Source: CAZJWR01 sp964549765 (GTDB taxonomy: Bacteria; Zixibacteria; MSB-5A5; GN15; JAAZOE01). Taken from it: a stretch of DNA of 62,565 nt. The position numbers and the translations under genes are program-made. Location: the NCBI GenBank assembly GCA_964549765.1, contig CAZJWR010000016.1, forward strand, positions 1-62,565, given 5' to 3'. Below are positions 24,757 through 32,826 of the stretch, piece after piece (positions within the stretch are counted from its first letter, which is position 1; each line of letters opens with the position of its first letter). Below the pieces are notes generated by a model, which saw nothing but the letters and a program-made list of their open reading frames with translations, was not told where the DNA came from and made no database searches.

Positions 24757-27315
24757 TCATTCATCCAGTACGTCCTCCTCCAGATCATCCGGGGTGTAGT
24801 CCAAACCCAGCTTTTTCATAAAATCCTGCGTGTACCATTCGGTGACGGCGTCGCTGGACAGGGCCATATCCAGCTGCTTGGTCATCAGGGTCAGGCGTCC
24901 GAGCGTGTACAGTTTTTCTTCGATGGCTTCCCGATCCTGATAAGACAGGATGGAATGGAGAAAATCGCCGGTGCGATGCTGGGCGAAACCGAGCCGCGAG
25001 AGAATCTTCGCCAGCAGTTTGATCCGCCTGATGCGGCGGTCCAGCGAGGCTCCGCCTTCTTTGTATTGCATGCTGATATAGTTTTTGCCGGGGCTGTCGG
25101 TGCACATGGCTTCGATGCTGGTGAAATGATACCCCATGGCCAGACTCAAAATCATATATTCCCGGCTCAACACCGCAAAACTGCTCTCGGAATATACGTG
25201 TCGTTCGTGCTCGGAGCGGTTGGTGCCCTTGGCAGCGGCTCGTTCGACCTTCCACGGACGCGACGGCCAGCCTTCCTTTTTGATCCCCTTCCAGAAGGCG
25301 ATCATCGGGCAGGAACCCAATTCATTTTCGGTGATAGAATCCTTTTTATGAGCGGCGATTTCGCGGTCGATGTAAATGATATTGATGTCGATGGGGAGGT
25401 CACCTTTGAATTTCACACCGATCCGTTCCCGGCCGCCCATCTCGCGCGCCGATTGAAACATCTCCTCCATCGCCTTCTGATGCGTATAGCGGGTGATGTC
25501 ATGGAAGGTGACGCAATTTTCCGGGATAAAGTCCTCGTCGCTGGGATGCAGCAGCCTCAGCGGCGACACCAGGTCGAGCACGCGGTCGAGTACTTTATGG
25601 ATGGTCGAGTCCTCGAAAAGATCGACCTCGGGCCGCCGGGATGCCACCAGATCGGCATGATCCCCCGCATATATCACTCTGTCGGTGGCGTCGACCGTGA
25701 TGATTCTCCCTTTCGGCAATTTCTCCGCGTTTTTCACTCCGGCCAGCGTCGGCACGTGATATTCCCGCGCGATGGTCGCCATGTGGCTGGCCAGGCCGCC
25801 CACCCGCGTCACCAAAGCGCTGACCCGGCCCATGGCCGTTATCAATCCCGGGAACGGCTGCGGCGCCACCAGCACCGCTCCGGCGGGAAGATCCGGCAAA
25901 TCTGTTACAGCGCTTACATGACACACCGGCCCGCTCCCGGCGCCCGGCGATACCGTCGTGCCGTCGGAAAACAAAACTTCGAAACCGGACGTGTCCACTG
26001 CCATTGCGGCCCGGGCCGGGCGGGACAGCTGCAGCGGCCGCGATTGCAGGAAATAGATGTGCCCCTCGCGGTCGACCGACCATTCGATATCCTGCGGCCG
26101 CCGATAATGATCCTCCAATCGCACGGCATATTCAGCCAACTGCCGAATCTGATCGTCGGTCAACGACGGTTCCATTTGATCCCATACGGGGACTTCCTCT
26201 TCGACCACGCCGCCGTCGGGATTGACGACCAGACAGACCGGTTTGGATACAATCTGTGATTCGATGACTTTATGATCGGTGCGCGACACCCGGAACAGGT
26301 CGGGAGTCATATACCCACTGACCAGATATTTGCCGAGGCCGAAAATGGAATTGATGATGATGCTGTCGTCGTCGGGATTGACCGGGTTGCGGGTATACAT
26401 GACGCCGCTGGCGGCAGCGTTGATCATGCTGACACAGCCGACGCTCATGGCGAATTCCGCCTCCGACAGGGAATGGCTGAGAAAATAGTAGATCGCCTGC
26501 GGCGTGAATTTCCCGGCCAAAACCTCCCGGTAGCGATCTATCAGTTCGTCGTCCTTCACATTGAGATAGGACGCGTATTGACCGGCAAAGCTGAACAGCG
26601 AATCCTCACCGACGGCGCTGGACCGCATGGAAAAACGTCCGGTGGGCGCGCGGCCGGCCAGGTCGCGATAACTCTGCAGGATATTTTCGCGCAGATCGTC
26701 CGGAACGGGGCTTGATGTAATCATGTCGCGGATTTCCTGCCCGACCCGAACCAGGTCCTGGTGATTTTTTATATCCAGATTGTCGATACGTTTCGCGATG
26801 CGCGACTGCAGATTGTTGGCCTCGACAAAATGCTGATATGCCCGGGCGGTGATGGCGAAGCCCTCCGGCACCGGCATGTGCAACACCGCCTTCATCTCGC
26901 CGAGCTGCGCGTTCTTGCTGCCGACGCTGAACGCCCGCGTCCGGTTGAGCTTGTCGAACGGCACGGTGAAATCATCCTCGACAATCGGCTGGCGGCCGGG
27001 CAGAACAGTATTGAGAACGCGGTCGATCTCCTCGAATCGTTCCTGAAGAATGCGATACGGCTCGCCGCCCAGGGTGATCATGCAATGGATAATATCCTGG
27101 ACACCGGAACGGATATCGCGCAGGCTGTCGAGGATATAGGTGATATCGAATAGGTATTCCCCTTGCGCCTTCTCCTCCATATCGCTCATGATTTCGAGGA
27201 CGCGGTTGTTTTTGTCGAGCAGTTTCAGAAACAGGTTGAACTTTTCCTTGACCGACTTCAGGGTCGCCTGCGGTTCAATCTGCCGACCCCGACATTCTTT
27301 TTCTTCGTCTGCCAT
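24757..27315 (-). CDS. PEP/pyruvate-binding, phosphohistidine-domain protein (PPDK-like)
   Basis: 852 residues. The first ~110 residues are helical. Residues ~125-430 match the ATP-grasp PEP/pyruvate-binding domain of pyruvate phosphate dikinase and PEP synthase (RFSMRSSAVGED near 228-238, SGVMYTRNP near 303-310, IEWSVDREGHIYFLQSRPL). Residues ~460-550 are the swivelling phosphohistidine domain (TRVGGLASHMATIAREYHVPT), with H511 as the likely phospho-carrier. The standard C-terminal PEP-binding TIM barrel is absent. In its place are ~280 residues I do not recognise (SPGKNYISMQYKEGGAS). So it may phosphorylate itself and hand phosphate to a protein or another substrate. First gene of the unit with the response regulator and CBS protein. 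Confidence 0.82.
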   Translation of the reverse strand: MADEEKECRGRQIEPQATLKSVKEKFNLFLKLLDKNNRVLEIMSDMEEKAQGEYLFDITYILDSLRDIRSGVQDIIHCMITLGGEPYRILQERFEEIDRVLNTVLPGRQPIVEDDFTVPFDKLNRTRAFSVGSKNAQLGEMKAVLHMPVPEGFAITARAYQHFVEANNLQSRIAKRIDNLDIKNHQDLVRVGQEIRDMITSSPVPDDLRENILQSYRDLAGRAPTGRFSMRSSAVGEDSLFSFAGQYASYLNVKDDELIDRYREVLAGKFTPQAIYYFLSHSLSEAEFAMSVGCVSMINAAASGVMYTRNPVNPDDDSIIINSIFGLGKYLVSGYMTPDLFRVSRTDHKVIESQIVSKPVCLVVNPDGGVVEEEVPVWDQMEPSLTDDQIRQLAEYAVRLEDHYRRPQDIEWSVDREGHIYFLQSRPLQLSRPARAAMAVDTSGFEVLFSDGTTVSPGAGSGPVCHVSAVTDLPDLPAGAVLVAPQPFPGLITAMGRVSALVTRVGGLASHMATIAREYHVPTLAGVKNAEKLPKGRIITVDATDRVIYAGDHADLVASRRPEVDLFEDSTIHKVLDRVLDLVSPLRLLHPSDEDFIPENCVTFHDITRYTHQKAMEEMFQSAREMGGRERIGVKFKGDLPIDINIIYIDREIAAHKKDSITENELGSCPMIAFWKGIKKEGWPSRPWKVERAAAKGTNRSEHERHVYSESSFAVLSREYMILSLAMGYHFTSIEAMCTDSPGKNYISMQYKEGGASLDRRIRRIKLLAKILSRLGFAQHRTGDFLHSILSYQDREAIEEKLYTLGRLTLMTKQLDMALSSDAVTEWYTQDFMKKLGLDYTPDDLEEDVLDE

Positions 27316-27549
27316 CGACCCATCCTGTCAGTTCCGGACGCTCCCGTCTTGTTTGTCGCAATATGTGGGACGCCCCGGCGCCTTACCGATGCAACATAGT
27401 GAAGCAGCGCCGTCAAATCAATGGATTTGATATGCTGTTAGAATCGTGGGTCACGAACCTCGCGCACCCGACCTATCATGGCTTAAGATAACCGGCAGGT
27501 CACCGACCTCGACGGGCGGCGGAGATCCGCTTAGAGCGGAAAAATTGAA

Positions 27550-28287
27550 TTAATACCGGATGGGATTGAGGATGTATAAGGCCCAGCCCAGATAGTCGCG
27601 GCCGAAACGGAAATAGTCGTCCTGCGTCTTGCGCAGCCATTCCGTCACTTCGTTTTTTTCGGGATGGCCGGGATGCTCCTCGAGCCATGCGATCAGCCCC
27701 TGCCAGTTGGAGGCCTCGTAATGCGCCCAATCGTCATCGCTGGACCGGATGAGATATTCGATGTTTAGGCCATGCTTATGGACGATGTCAAGAAGTTCGC
27801 GCTCGGTATGAATTTCTTCGTTACCGGTATATTCCGGCGGTACGTGATCATTCTTCCAATACGGTTCGCCGATCAGAATCCGCCCGCCCGGTTTGATGGC
27901 CGTCTTGAGGGCCATGACGGTCGGTTCGAATCCCTTCCATATGAACGAAGCGCCCATGCACGAAGCGGCGTCGAATGCCTGCTTTTCAAAATCATATTCG
28001 GCGCCATCGGTATGAACAATCTGGATGCTGCTAGCCACCCCCCGGATCATCATCTTTTTGCGAGCCCGCTCGACGGCGTGATTGCGAATTTCGACCCCGA
28101 TCCCATTGATACCAAACGCCTCCGTCCACAACGCCAGCGCCTCGCCGTATCCGCAGCCGAAATCGATCACCTGGCTTTTGGAGGATAAGCGGAGATATCG
28201 TCCGGCCTGAATGACCTTGTCCGCGTTGAGGGGATTGATCAGTTCGAGATATCGTTCGGCGATGTCATAGAAGTCAAACCATTGCAT
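27550..28287 (-). CDS. SAM-dependent class I methyltransferase
   Basis: 245 residues. Motif I is VIDFGCGYGEALALW (about 56-70), followed by an acidic residue at the end of the second strand (GVEIRN), and FDAASCMGASF is motif IV. GGRILIGEPYW matches the post-motif strand. The C-terminal ~90 residues carry 'HYEASNWQGLIAWLEEHPGHPEKNEVTEWLRKTQ...' style helices seen in small-molecule methyltransferases. The acceptor is unknown. AAAGGCGG precedes the ATG. It lies 55 bases downstream of the radical SAM gene on the same strand, so co-transcription is likely. A short hairpin (27529-27543) follows the gene. Confidence 0.85.
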   Translation of the reverse strand: MQWFDFYDIAERYLELINPLNADKVIQAGRYLRLSSKSQVIDFGCGYGEALALWTEAFGINGIGVEIRNHAVERARKKMMIRGVASSIQIVHTDGAEYDFEKQAFDAASCMGASFIWKGFEPTVMALKTAIKPGGRILIGEPYWKNDHVPPEYTGNEEIHTERELLDIVHKHGLNIEYLIRSSDDDWAHYEASNWQGLIAWLEEHPGHPEKNEVTEWLRKTQDDYFRFGRDYLGWALYILNPIRY

Positions 28288-28342
28288 GCGTGCCGCCTTT
28301 GCTTATCCATTCTTTTTCCAGTTATACGTACCGGTGCGCTCC

Positions 28343-29113
28343 CTACCGGGGATAAAATGCGATAATGGGGATGCCGGTTTTTTTGCGGCCCTTTTCGGCG
28401 ATCGCCTCCAGCCTTTCCGGCGAAACCAGGGAGATTTCGGTTTTGGGCACCGGCCGATCGATCGAATAGATATGCACCTCGCGGGGTTTGATGCGCGTCA
28501 GGAGATCGAAATAGGCGTCGAGTTCCGCCTCGGCGACGTTGCACGGATCGCCGTCGATCAGCACCGTTTGGATAATAATATTCGACAACGAAGCCAGACT
28601 GTCGACGATATCGTTGAAGCCTATACCGGGCGCCGGTCGATTGATCGCCAGATATGTCGCCTCCGTGCCCGCGTCGAGTTTAAACATGGGAAAATCCATT
28701 TTGGGGATAACATCGCGGACGGATTTATGGATTAGGCCGGTGGAATTCGACAGCAGGCCCAGTTTGACCTTCGGCCGATACAACTTGCGCAGGGCAACGA
28801 CGTCGTCGACCAGCTTGGGGAAATCGGGATGCAGGGTCGGTTCGCCGTTGCCGGAAAAGGTTATATAGTCGAATTCGAGGCCCGGCTTGAGTGCTTCCTC
28901 GACGGCCGCCTCGACCTCGAGGCGGGTGGGGAGATCGTCGCGAAACGTATCGAAACTCAAAGATAGCCTCCGTGTCCAGCCATAATGACAATAAACACAA
29001 TTGAACGAGCATAGCTTGTATCCGCTCGGTGAAAGATTAACCCCCAGCGATCGCCCCAGCCGCCGCGAATTGACCGGGCCGTATATGATGCCCGGCTTCA
29101 AAGCCAATATCAT
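28343..29113 (-). CDS. Radical SAM protein (COG0731-like)
   Basis: 256 residues. The radical SAM cluster motif is C-SFN-C-VY-C (C35, C39, C42), with ITFSGNGEPTLHPDF as the SAM-binding GGE-like block and KLGLLSNSTG after it. IYGPVNSRRLGRSLGVNL at the N-terminus and VPKTEISLVSPERLEAI near the end match the COG0731 group of Fe-S oxidoreductases, related to the wybutosine enzyme TYW1. The function of bacterial members is not settled. I start at the ATG at 29113 with GGAG upstream; the frame stays open further but overlaps the zinc-ribbon gene on the same strand and is not protein-like there. Confidence 0.88.
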   Translation of the reverse strand: MILALKPGIIYGPVNSRRLGRSLGVNLSPSGYKLCSFNCVYCHYGWTRRLSLSFDTFRDDLPTRLEVEAAVEEALKPGLEFDYITFSGNGEPTLHPDFPKLVDDVVALRKLYRPKVKLGLLSNSTGLIHKSVRDVIPKMDFPMFKLDAGTEATYLAINRPAPGIGFNDIVDSLASLSNIIIQTVLIDGDPCNVAEAELDAYFDLLTRIKPREVHIYSIDRPVPKTEISLVSPERLEAIAEKGRKKTGIPIIAFYPR

Positions 29114-29187
29114 ACTCCGTCTCCCGGCTATGAGTAAGATATTATACGCTGGCGATGGCGTTCCGATCAAGCGATTTACGCGCCGGA

Positions 29188-29835
29188 TTATGTCGCCGGG
29201 GGCAGGTACCGCAACTGTGTCCAGACGGCGAGCAGGAGGAAAACGGCGACGAAAATAGTGACCAGGGCGTACATTCGGCTCCGGTAAGCACGCCGAACGG
29301 CAAAAGAACAGAAGACAAAATGTAAAACCGGAAGTATCGACGTTGCCAGAGGGATTTTGATGATCTGCCAAAACGAAACCGTCGCCGACAGCGCCGACCA
29401 TTGATACAGCGCCACCACCCACAACACCGCGTATAGCAGAATGATAAGAACCATCTGCCAATAAAGGTTCCTGGGCGAGAATTCCGTCGACGCGGCGACT
29501 ACCTGAGATGCGGGCGGCCGCGGGCCGGGGGCAACCGGATCTATTTCTTCGCACCAGCCGCTGGAATGACAGTAGGGACAGCGCAGCAGTTTCCGGTCGC
29601 TCAAATGCGGGCTGAGAAAATCGGTCCAGGCCGAAACCATGAAGGAACCGCTGCACGTCTGGCATCGATACCCGGTGTGGCGGGAGTGCCAGCGGACCAT
29701 GACGAAGGTGGCGATGAGTAATGCCGCGATTATCAGATAGGGCAGTCCGCGCCAGTTCCACAAAGGCGGCAGGATGAACAAAAAGACCGTGATGACAACG
29801 AGTATCACGATCTGTATGGCCGAGTTTTTTTTCAT
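29188..29835 (-). CDS. Zinc-ribbon membrane protein, function unknown
   Basis: About 215 residues. Two membrane segments at the N-terminus (SAIQIVILVVITVFLFIL and LPYLIIAALLIATFVMV). Then a cytosolic or periplasmic zinc-ribbon-like module: C-x2-C (CQTC) and, ~29 residues on, C-x2-C (CPYC) with a further Cys in SGWCEE. Two to three more membrane segments lie at the C-terminus (MVLIILLYAVLWVVALY; VLHFVFCSFAV; LVTIFVAVFLLLAVW). The start is uncertain: 29835 (MKKNSA) gives a clean membrane N-terminus, while an in-frame ATG at 29913 would add a Cys-containing extension. I do not recognise the family. Upstream of the radical SAM gene on the same strand. Confidence 0.65.
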   Translation of the reverse strand: MKKNSAIQIVILVVITVFLFILPPLWNWRGLPYLIIAALLIATFVMVRWHSRHTGYRCQTCSGSFMVSAWTDFLSPHLSDRKLLRCPYCHSSGWCEEIDPVAPGPRPPASQVVAASTEFSPRNLYWQMVLIILLYAVLWVVALYQWSALSATVSFWQIIKIPLATSILPVLHFVFCSFAVRRAYRSRMYALVTIFVAVFLLLAVWTQLRYLPPAT

Positions 29836-30017
29836 TGGTCCAATCGCCTGCGAAATCGGGTTCCGAGGACAATATGGGCAATACGAGGAAGCGATCAAGA
29901 TAAAATCAGCCAAAACGACCGGCTGCGGACGCTGCGACGCGCCTGGAGAGAATTCCTTTCCCGGGCCGGAAATACCCTTGTTCGCAAATCAAAAATGGAT
30001 TACCATGATTATATCCT

Positions 30018-31559
30018 ATGGAAGACGAACGGGAAAACGGCGCGGGACGGGACACCAAACGCCTGATCGGCCTGATCGGCGGCCCGGCCCTGGCGGTGAT
30101 ACTGCTGGTCTTCACCGATCTCCAGCCGGGCAGCCCGATGGTGACGCGATGCGCGGCCGTAGCGGTCTGGATGGCGACCTGGTGGATCACCGAAGCCATC
30201 CCCATCGCGGCCACGGCGCTTTTGCCGGTGGCGCTTTTTCCGCTTTTGGGAATCATGAGCGGCAAGGCGACGGCGGCGGCCTATTTCAACAACGTCATTC
30301 TATTATTCATCGGCGGCTTTATCATCGCGCTGGCCATGGAACGGTGGGATCTCCATCGCCGGATCGCGTTGCGGATAATCCTCCTGATCGGCATCAGCCC
30401 GCATCGGATCATACTGGGCTTCATGGTCGCCACGTTTTTCCTGTCGATGTGGATATCCAACACCGCCACGACGATGATGATGGTGCCGATGGCGATGGCC
30501 ATTATCGTCAAAATGAAGGATACGTACGGTCCTGAAAAGGTACATCGAATAGCCGTCGGACTGTTGATCGCCGTCGCTTACGCCGCCTCTATCGGCGGGA
30601 CGGCAACCCTGATCGGCACGCCGCCGAATTTGGCCTTCGCACGCATCCTGACGATCACGTTTCCCCACGCTCCGGATATCAGTTTCACCCAATGGATGGT
30701 GTTCGCCCTGCCATTGGCGGTTCTCTTCCTGATCGTCACCTGGCTGTTGTTGACCAAGGTATTCGTGGGCAAAGCCAAGGGGTTGACGACCGATTCGGGA
30801 ATTTTCCGCGAGGAGATGGCGCGATTGGGGCCGATCCGATACGAAGAGAAAATCATCCTGGCGGCGTTCGGTTTGGTGGCTTTCTTATGGTTGTTTCGGC
30901 AAGACATAGCGCTGGGCGCGTTCACGATTCCGGGATGGTCGCAGTTATTCCCGCAACCGAAGTATATCGACGACGGCACCGTGGCCATCGCAGTCTCGCT
31001 ATTGTTGTTTTTGATTCCGTCCAAACGGCGCGAGGGTGGCCGGCGGGTGCGGTTGATGGACTGGAAAACCGCCACGCGGCTTCATTGGGGCATCGTTATC
31101 CTATTCGGCGGCGGCTTCGCACTGGCGGCGGGATTCGAGCAATCGGGATTGGCGGCGTATCTGGGCGATCAGTTGGCCGGACTCAAACAACTGCCGCCGC
31201 TCTTGATTGTCGTCGCTGTATGCACCATGCTGACCTTTCTGACCGAGGTGACCTCGAACACCGCCACGACGCAAATATTCCTGCCGATTCTGGCGGCGCT
31301 GGCCGCCGCCATCACGATCAACCCTCTGCTTTTAATGATTCCGGCGACGTTGTCGGCCTCGTGCGCCTTCATGCTGCCGGTGGCGACGCCGCCCAATGCC
31401 ATAATTTTCGGCACCGGCGAAGTACGGATGCAAGATATGATTCGGGTCGGCATTTTCATGAACCTGATCGGGATTATCCTGATCACGGCGGCGATATATC
31501 TGCTGGGCGTACATGTCTTCGGCATCGACCTTTCGGCCATGCCCCCCTGGGCGCAATAG
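30018..31559 (+). CDS. SLC13/DASS-family sodium-coupled anion transporter
   Basis: 513 residues with about 11-12 hydrophobic segments. The two signature SNT motifs that bind sodium and the carboxylate are present: WISNTATTMMMVPMAMAI (near 145) and EVTSNTATTQIFLPIL (near 415), each followed by the usual hairpin. ATWWITEAIPIAATALLPVALFPLLG is the family's opening block. Substrates in the family are C4-dicarboxylates, citrate, sulfate or phosphate; I cannot choose between them. Stands alone, divergent from the zinc-ribbon gene, with 180 bases between the two start codons. Confidence 0.93.
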   Translation: MEDERENGAGRDTKRLIGLIGGPALAVILLVFTDLQPGSPMVTRCAAVAVWMATWWITEAIPIAATALLPVALFPLLGIMSGKATAAAYFNNVILLFIGGFIIALAMERWDLHRRIALRIILLIGISPHRIILGFMVATFFLSMWISNTATTMMMVPMAMAIIVKMKDTYGPEKVHRIAVGLLIAVAYAASIGGTATLIGTPPNLAFARILTITFPHAPDISFTQWMVFALPLAVLFLIVTWLLLTKVFVGKAKGLTTDSGIFREEMARLGPIRYEEKIILAAFGLVAFLWLFRQDIALGAFTIPGWSQLFPQPKYIDDGTVAIAVSLLLFLIPSKRREGGRRVRLMDWKTATRLHWGIVILFGGGFALAAGFEQSGLAAYLGDQLAGLKQLPPLLIVVAVCTMLTFLTEVTSNTATTQIFLPILAALAAAITINPLLLMIPATLSASCAFMLPVATPPNAIIFGTGEVRMQDMIRVGIFMNLIGIILITAAIYLLGVHVFGIDLSAMPPWAQ

Positions 31560-31618
31560 CTCACACTGAATGCGTGGGAAATATACGTTGACGGCGCATC
31601 ACCGCCCGCGGCTTGGAG

Positions 31619-32047
31619 TTACTGCCGAACTTTCTTGTACTTCACGATCAACGCGTTGGCCTGAATGGAATCGGCGAGAACCAGTGTGTCGTTGGTATGG
31701 AAAGCAAAGGCTTTCTTTATAAGATAATCCTGCAGGGTCAGCAACCGCATCCATTCATCCATCCAGTAGACCGAATCTCCGACGCTGAACGTACCGTGAA
31801 AAATCAGCGCGTCGTCTTTGTATTCGGCATAGGTGGAATCGTCATTGAAATACAGCGTCAGGTCATATCCCTGATTCTGCGGCGTATTATAGATGCCGGG
31901 ACCGGTCGTGACCACCCATTCCCATTTTCCCAGCAGAGTGGGCGGGACGGTCGGCTCCGGCTCGGTGGTTTTGTCGCCGCAGCCGACGGCCAGCGCCACT
32001 GCCAGCGCCGCCATGAGGGTTATTAACGTAAGGCCAATTCTGCTCAT
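31619..32047 (-). CDS. Small lipoprotein (lipocalin-like)
   Basis: 142 residues. Signal peptide with lipobox ALAVGC, then a Thr/Glu/Pro linker (GDKTTEPEPT). The rest alternates as short beta strands (LLGKWEWVVTTG, YDLTLYFNDDSTYAEYKD, ALIFHGTFSVGD, TLVLAD), like small lipocalin-type 'LGKW' proteins common in this kind of genome. Its role is unknown. It sits alone and is convergent with the transporter gene. Confidence 0.75.
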   Translation of the reverse strand: MSRIGLTLITLMAALAVALAVGCGDKTTEPEPTVPPTLLGKWEWVVTTGPGIYNTPQNQGYDLTLYFNDDSTYAEYKDDALIFHGTFSVGDSVYWMDEWMRLLTLQDYLIKKAFAFHTNDTLVLADSIQANALIVKYKKVRQ

Positions 32048-32301
32048 GTCCAATCCTCGCCAATCACAACATCTTACACCACAAATATACGAAAAAGCGG
32101 CCCCGGCGGCAATGAAAAGCGGCGGGCGCTCTCGGATTTTGCGATATGTTTTGTCGAATATATAAAATCAGCTATTGACAAAAGCTGATTCATAGAGTAT
32201 TTTTCCGTCGGCATCGGGACCGGCAACAGAGGGAAAGGTAAAGGCATCATTTCCATGTACATTTGGAAATGGGTTGGCTATTGGAAGGATGCGAGAGTAC
32301 C

Positions 32302-32592
32302 ATGAGAAACAGAATGTGCATTTTGGCAGTTTTGTTCGTCTTTGGATTCTTTTTTGCATTGACATTTCATGCCGGATTGCAGGCCGGTGACGATGTGCCG
32401 GACCCCGATCGTTGTTATCCAGGCCGCGAATTTTCCTGCTGCATTGACGCACTTGGGCGTCACGGTGCATGGATTAATGTACCCCGCGTAGGTCTTGTTT
32501 GCAATTGCGATGGGGTGCCGGGTTATCCGACAATAAACGGCCCTTGCGAATGTCAGATGGATTGCTATCAGTCCGGAAACAACGGCCAGTAG
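32302..32592 (+). CDS. Small secreted cysteine-rich protein
   Basis: About 96 residues from the ATG at 32302 (MRNRMCILAVLF..., a clear signal peptide cut near QAG-DDV). The mature part is only ~65 residues with nine cysteines, including CYPGREFSCC, VCNCDGVPG and CECQMDCY. It is likely held together by disulfides. I know no family for it; a toxin, inhibitor or structural peptide are all possible. The ATG is preceded by GGAAGGATG-like purines. The surrounding DNA is clearly more AT-rich than the rest of the window. Confidence 0.6.
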   Translation: MRNRMCILAVLFVFGFFFALTFHAGLQAGDDVPDPDRCYPGREFSCCIDALGRHGAWINVPRVGLVCNCDGVPGYPTINGPCECQMDCYQSGNNGQ

Positions 32593-32632
32593 GGTATAGC
32601 TGGGACTACCGGATTCGAAGTATGGCTGAAAC

Positions 32633-32666
32633 GGCTGACCGCACGGATGTATTCATGCGGTCAGCC
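32633..32666 (+). terminator. Hairpin after the Cys-rich gene
   Basis: GGCTGACCGC (32633-32642) pairs perfectly with GCGGTCAGCC (32657-32666); ATG/CAT inside the loop can extend it. Only TT follows, so it is a weak intrinsic terminator or an RNA-stabilising end. Confidence 0.5.
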
Positions 32667-32826
32667 TTCGGAAAGAGTGGCAATTTTATTTTGCGTATTA
32701 GCGGAGTATTTTTGGATATGTAGTTGTCAACATATGACGACTTCAAAATTAGCAGGATATGATTTCGTCATGTGTCTCGATTTGTCCACGTGACATGAAT
32801 TGACCATGGGCTTTGTTGGCTAAGGC

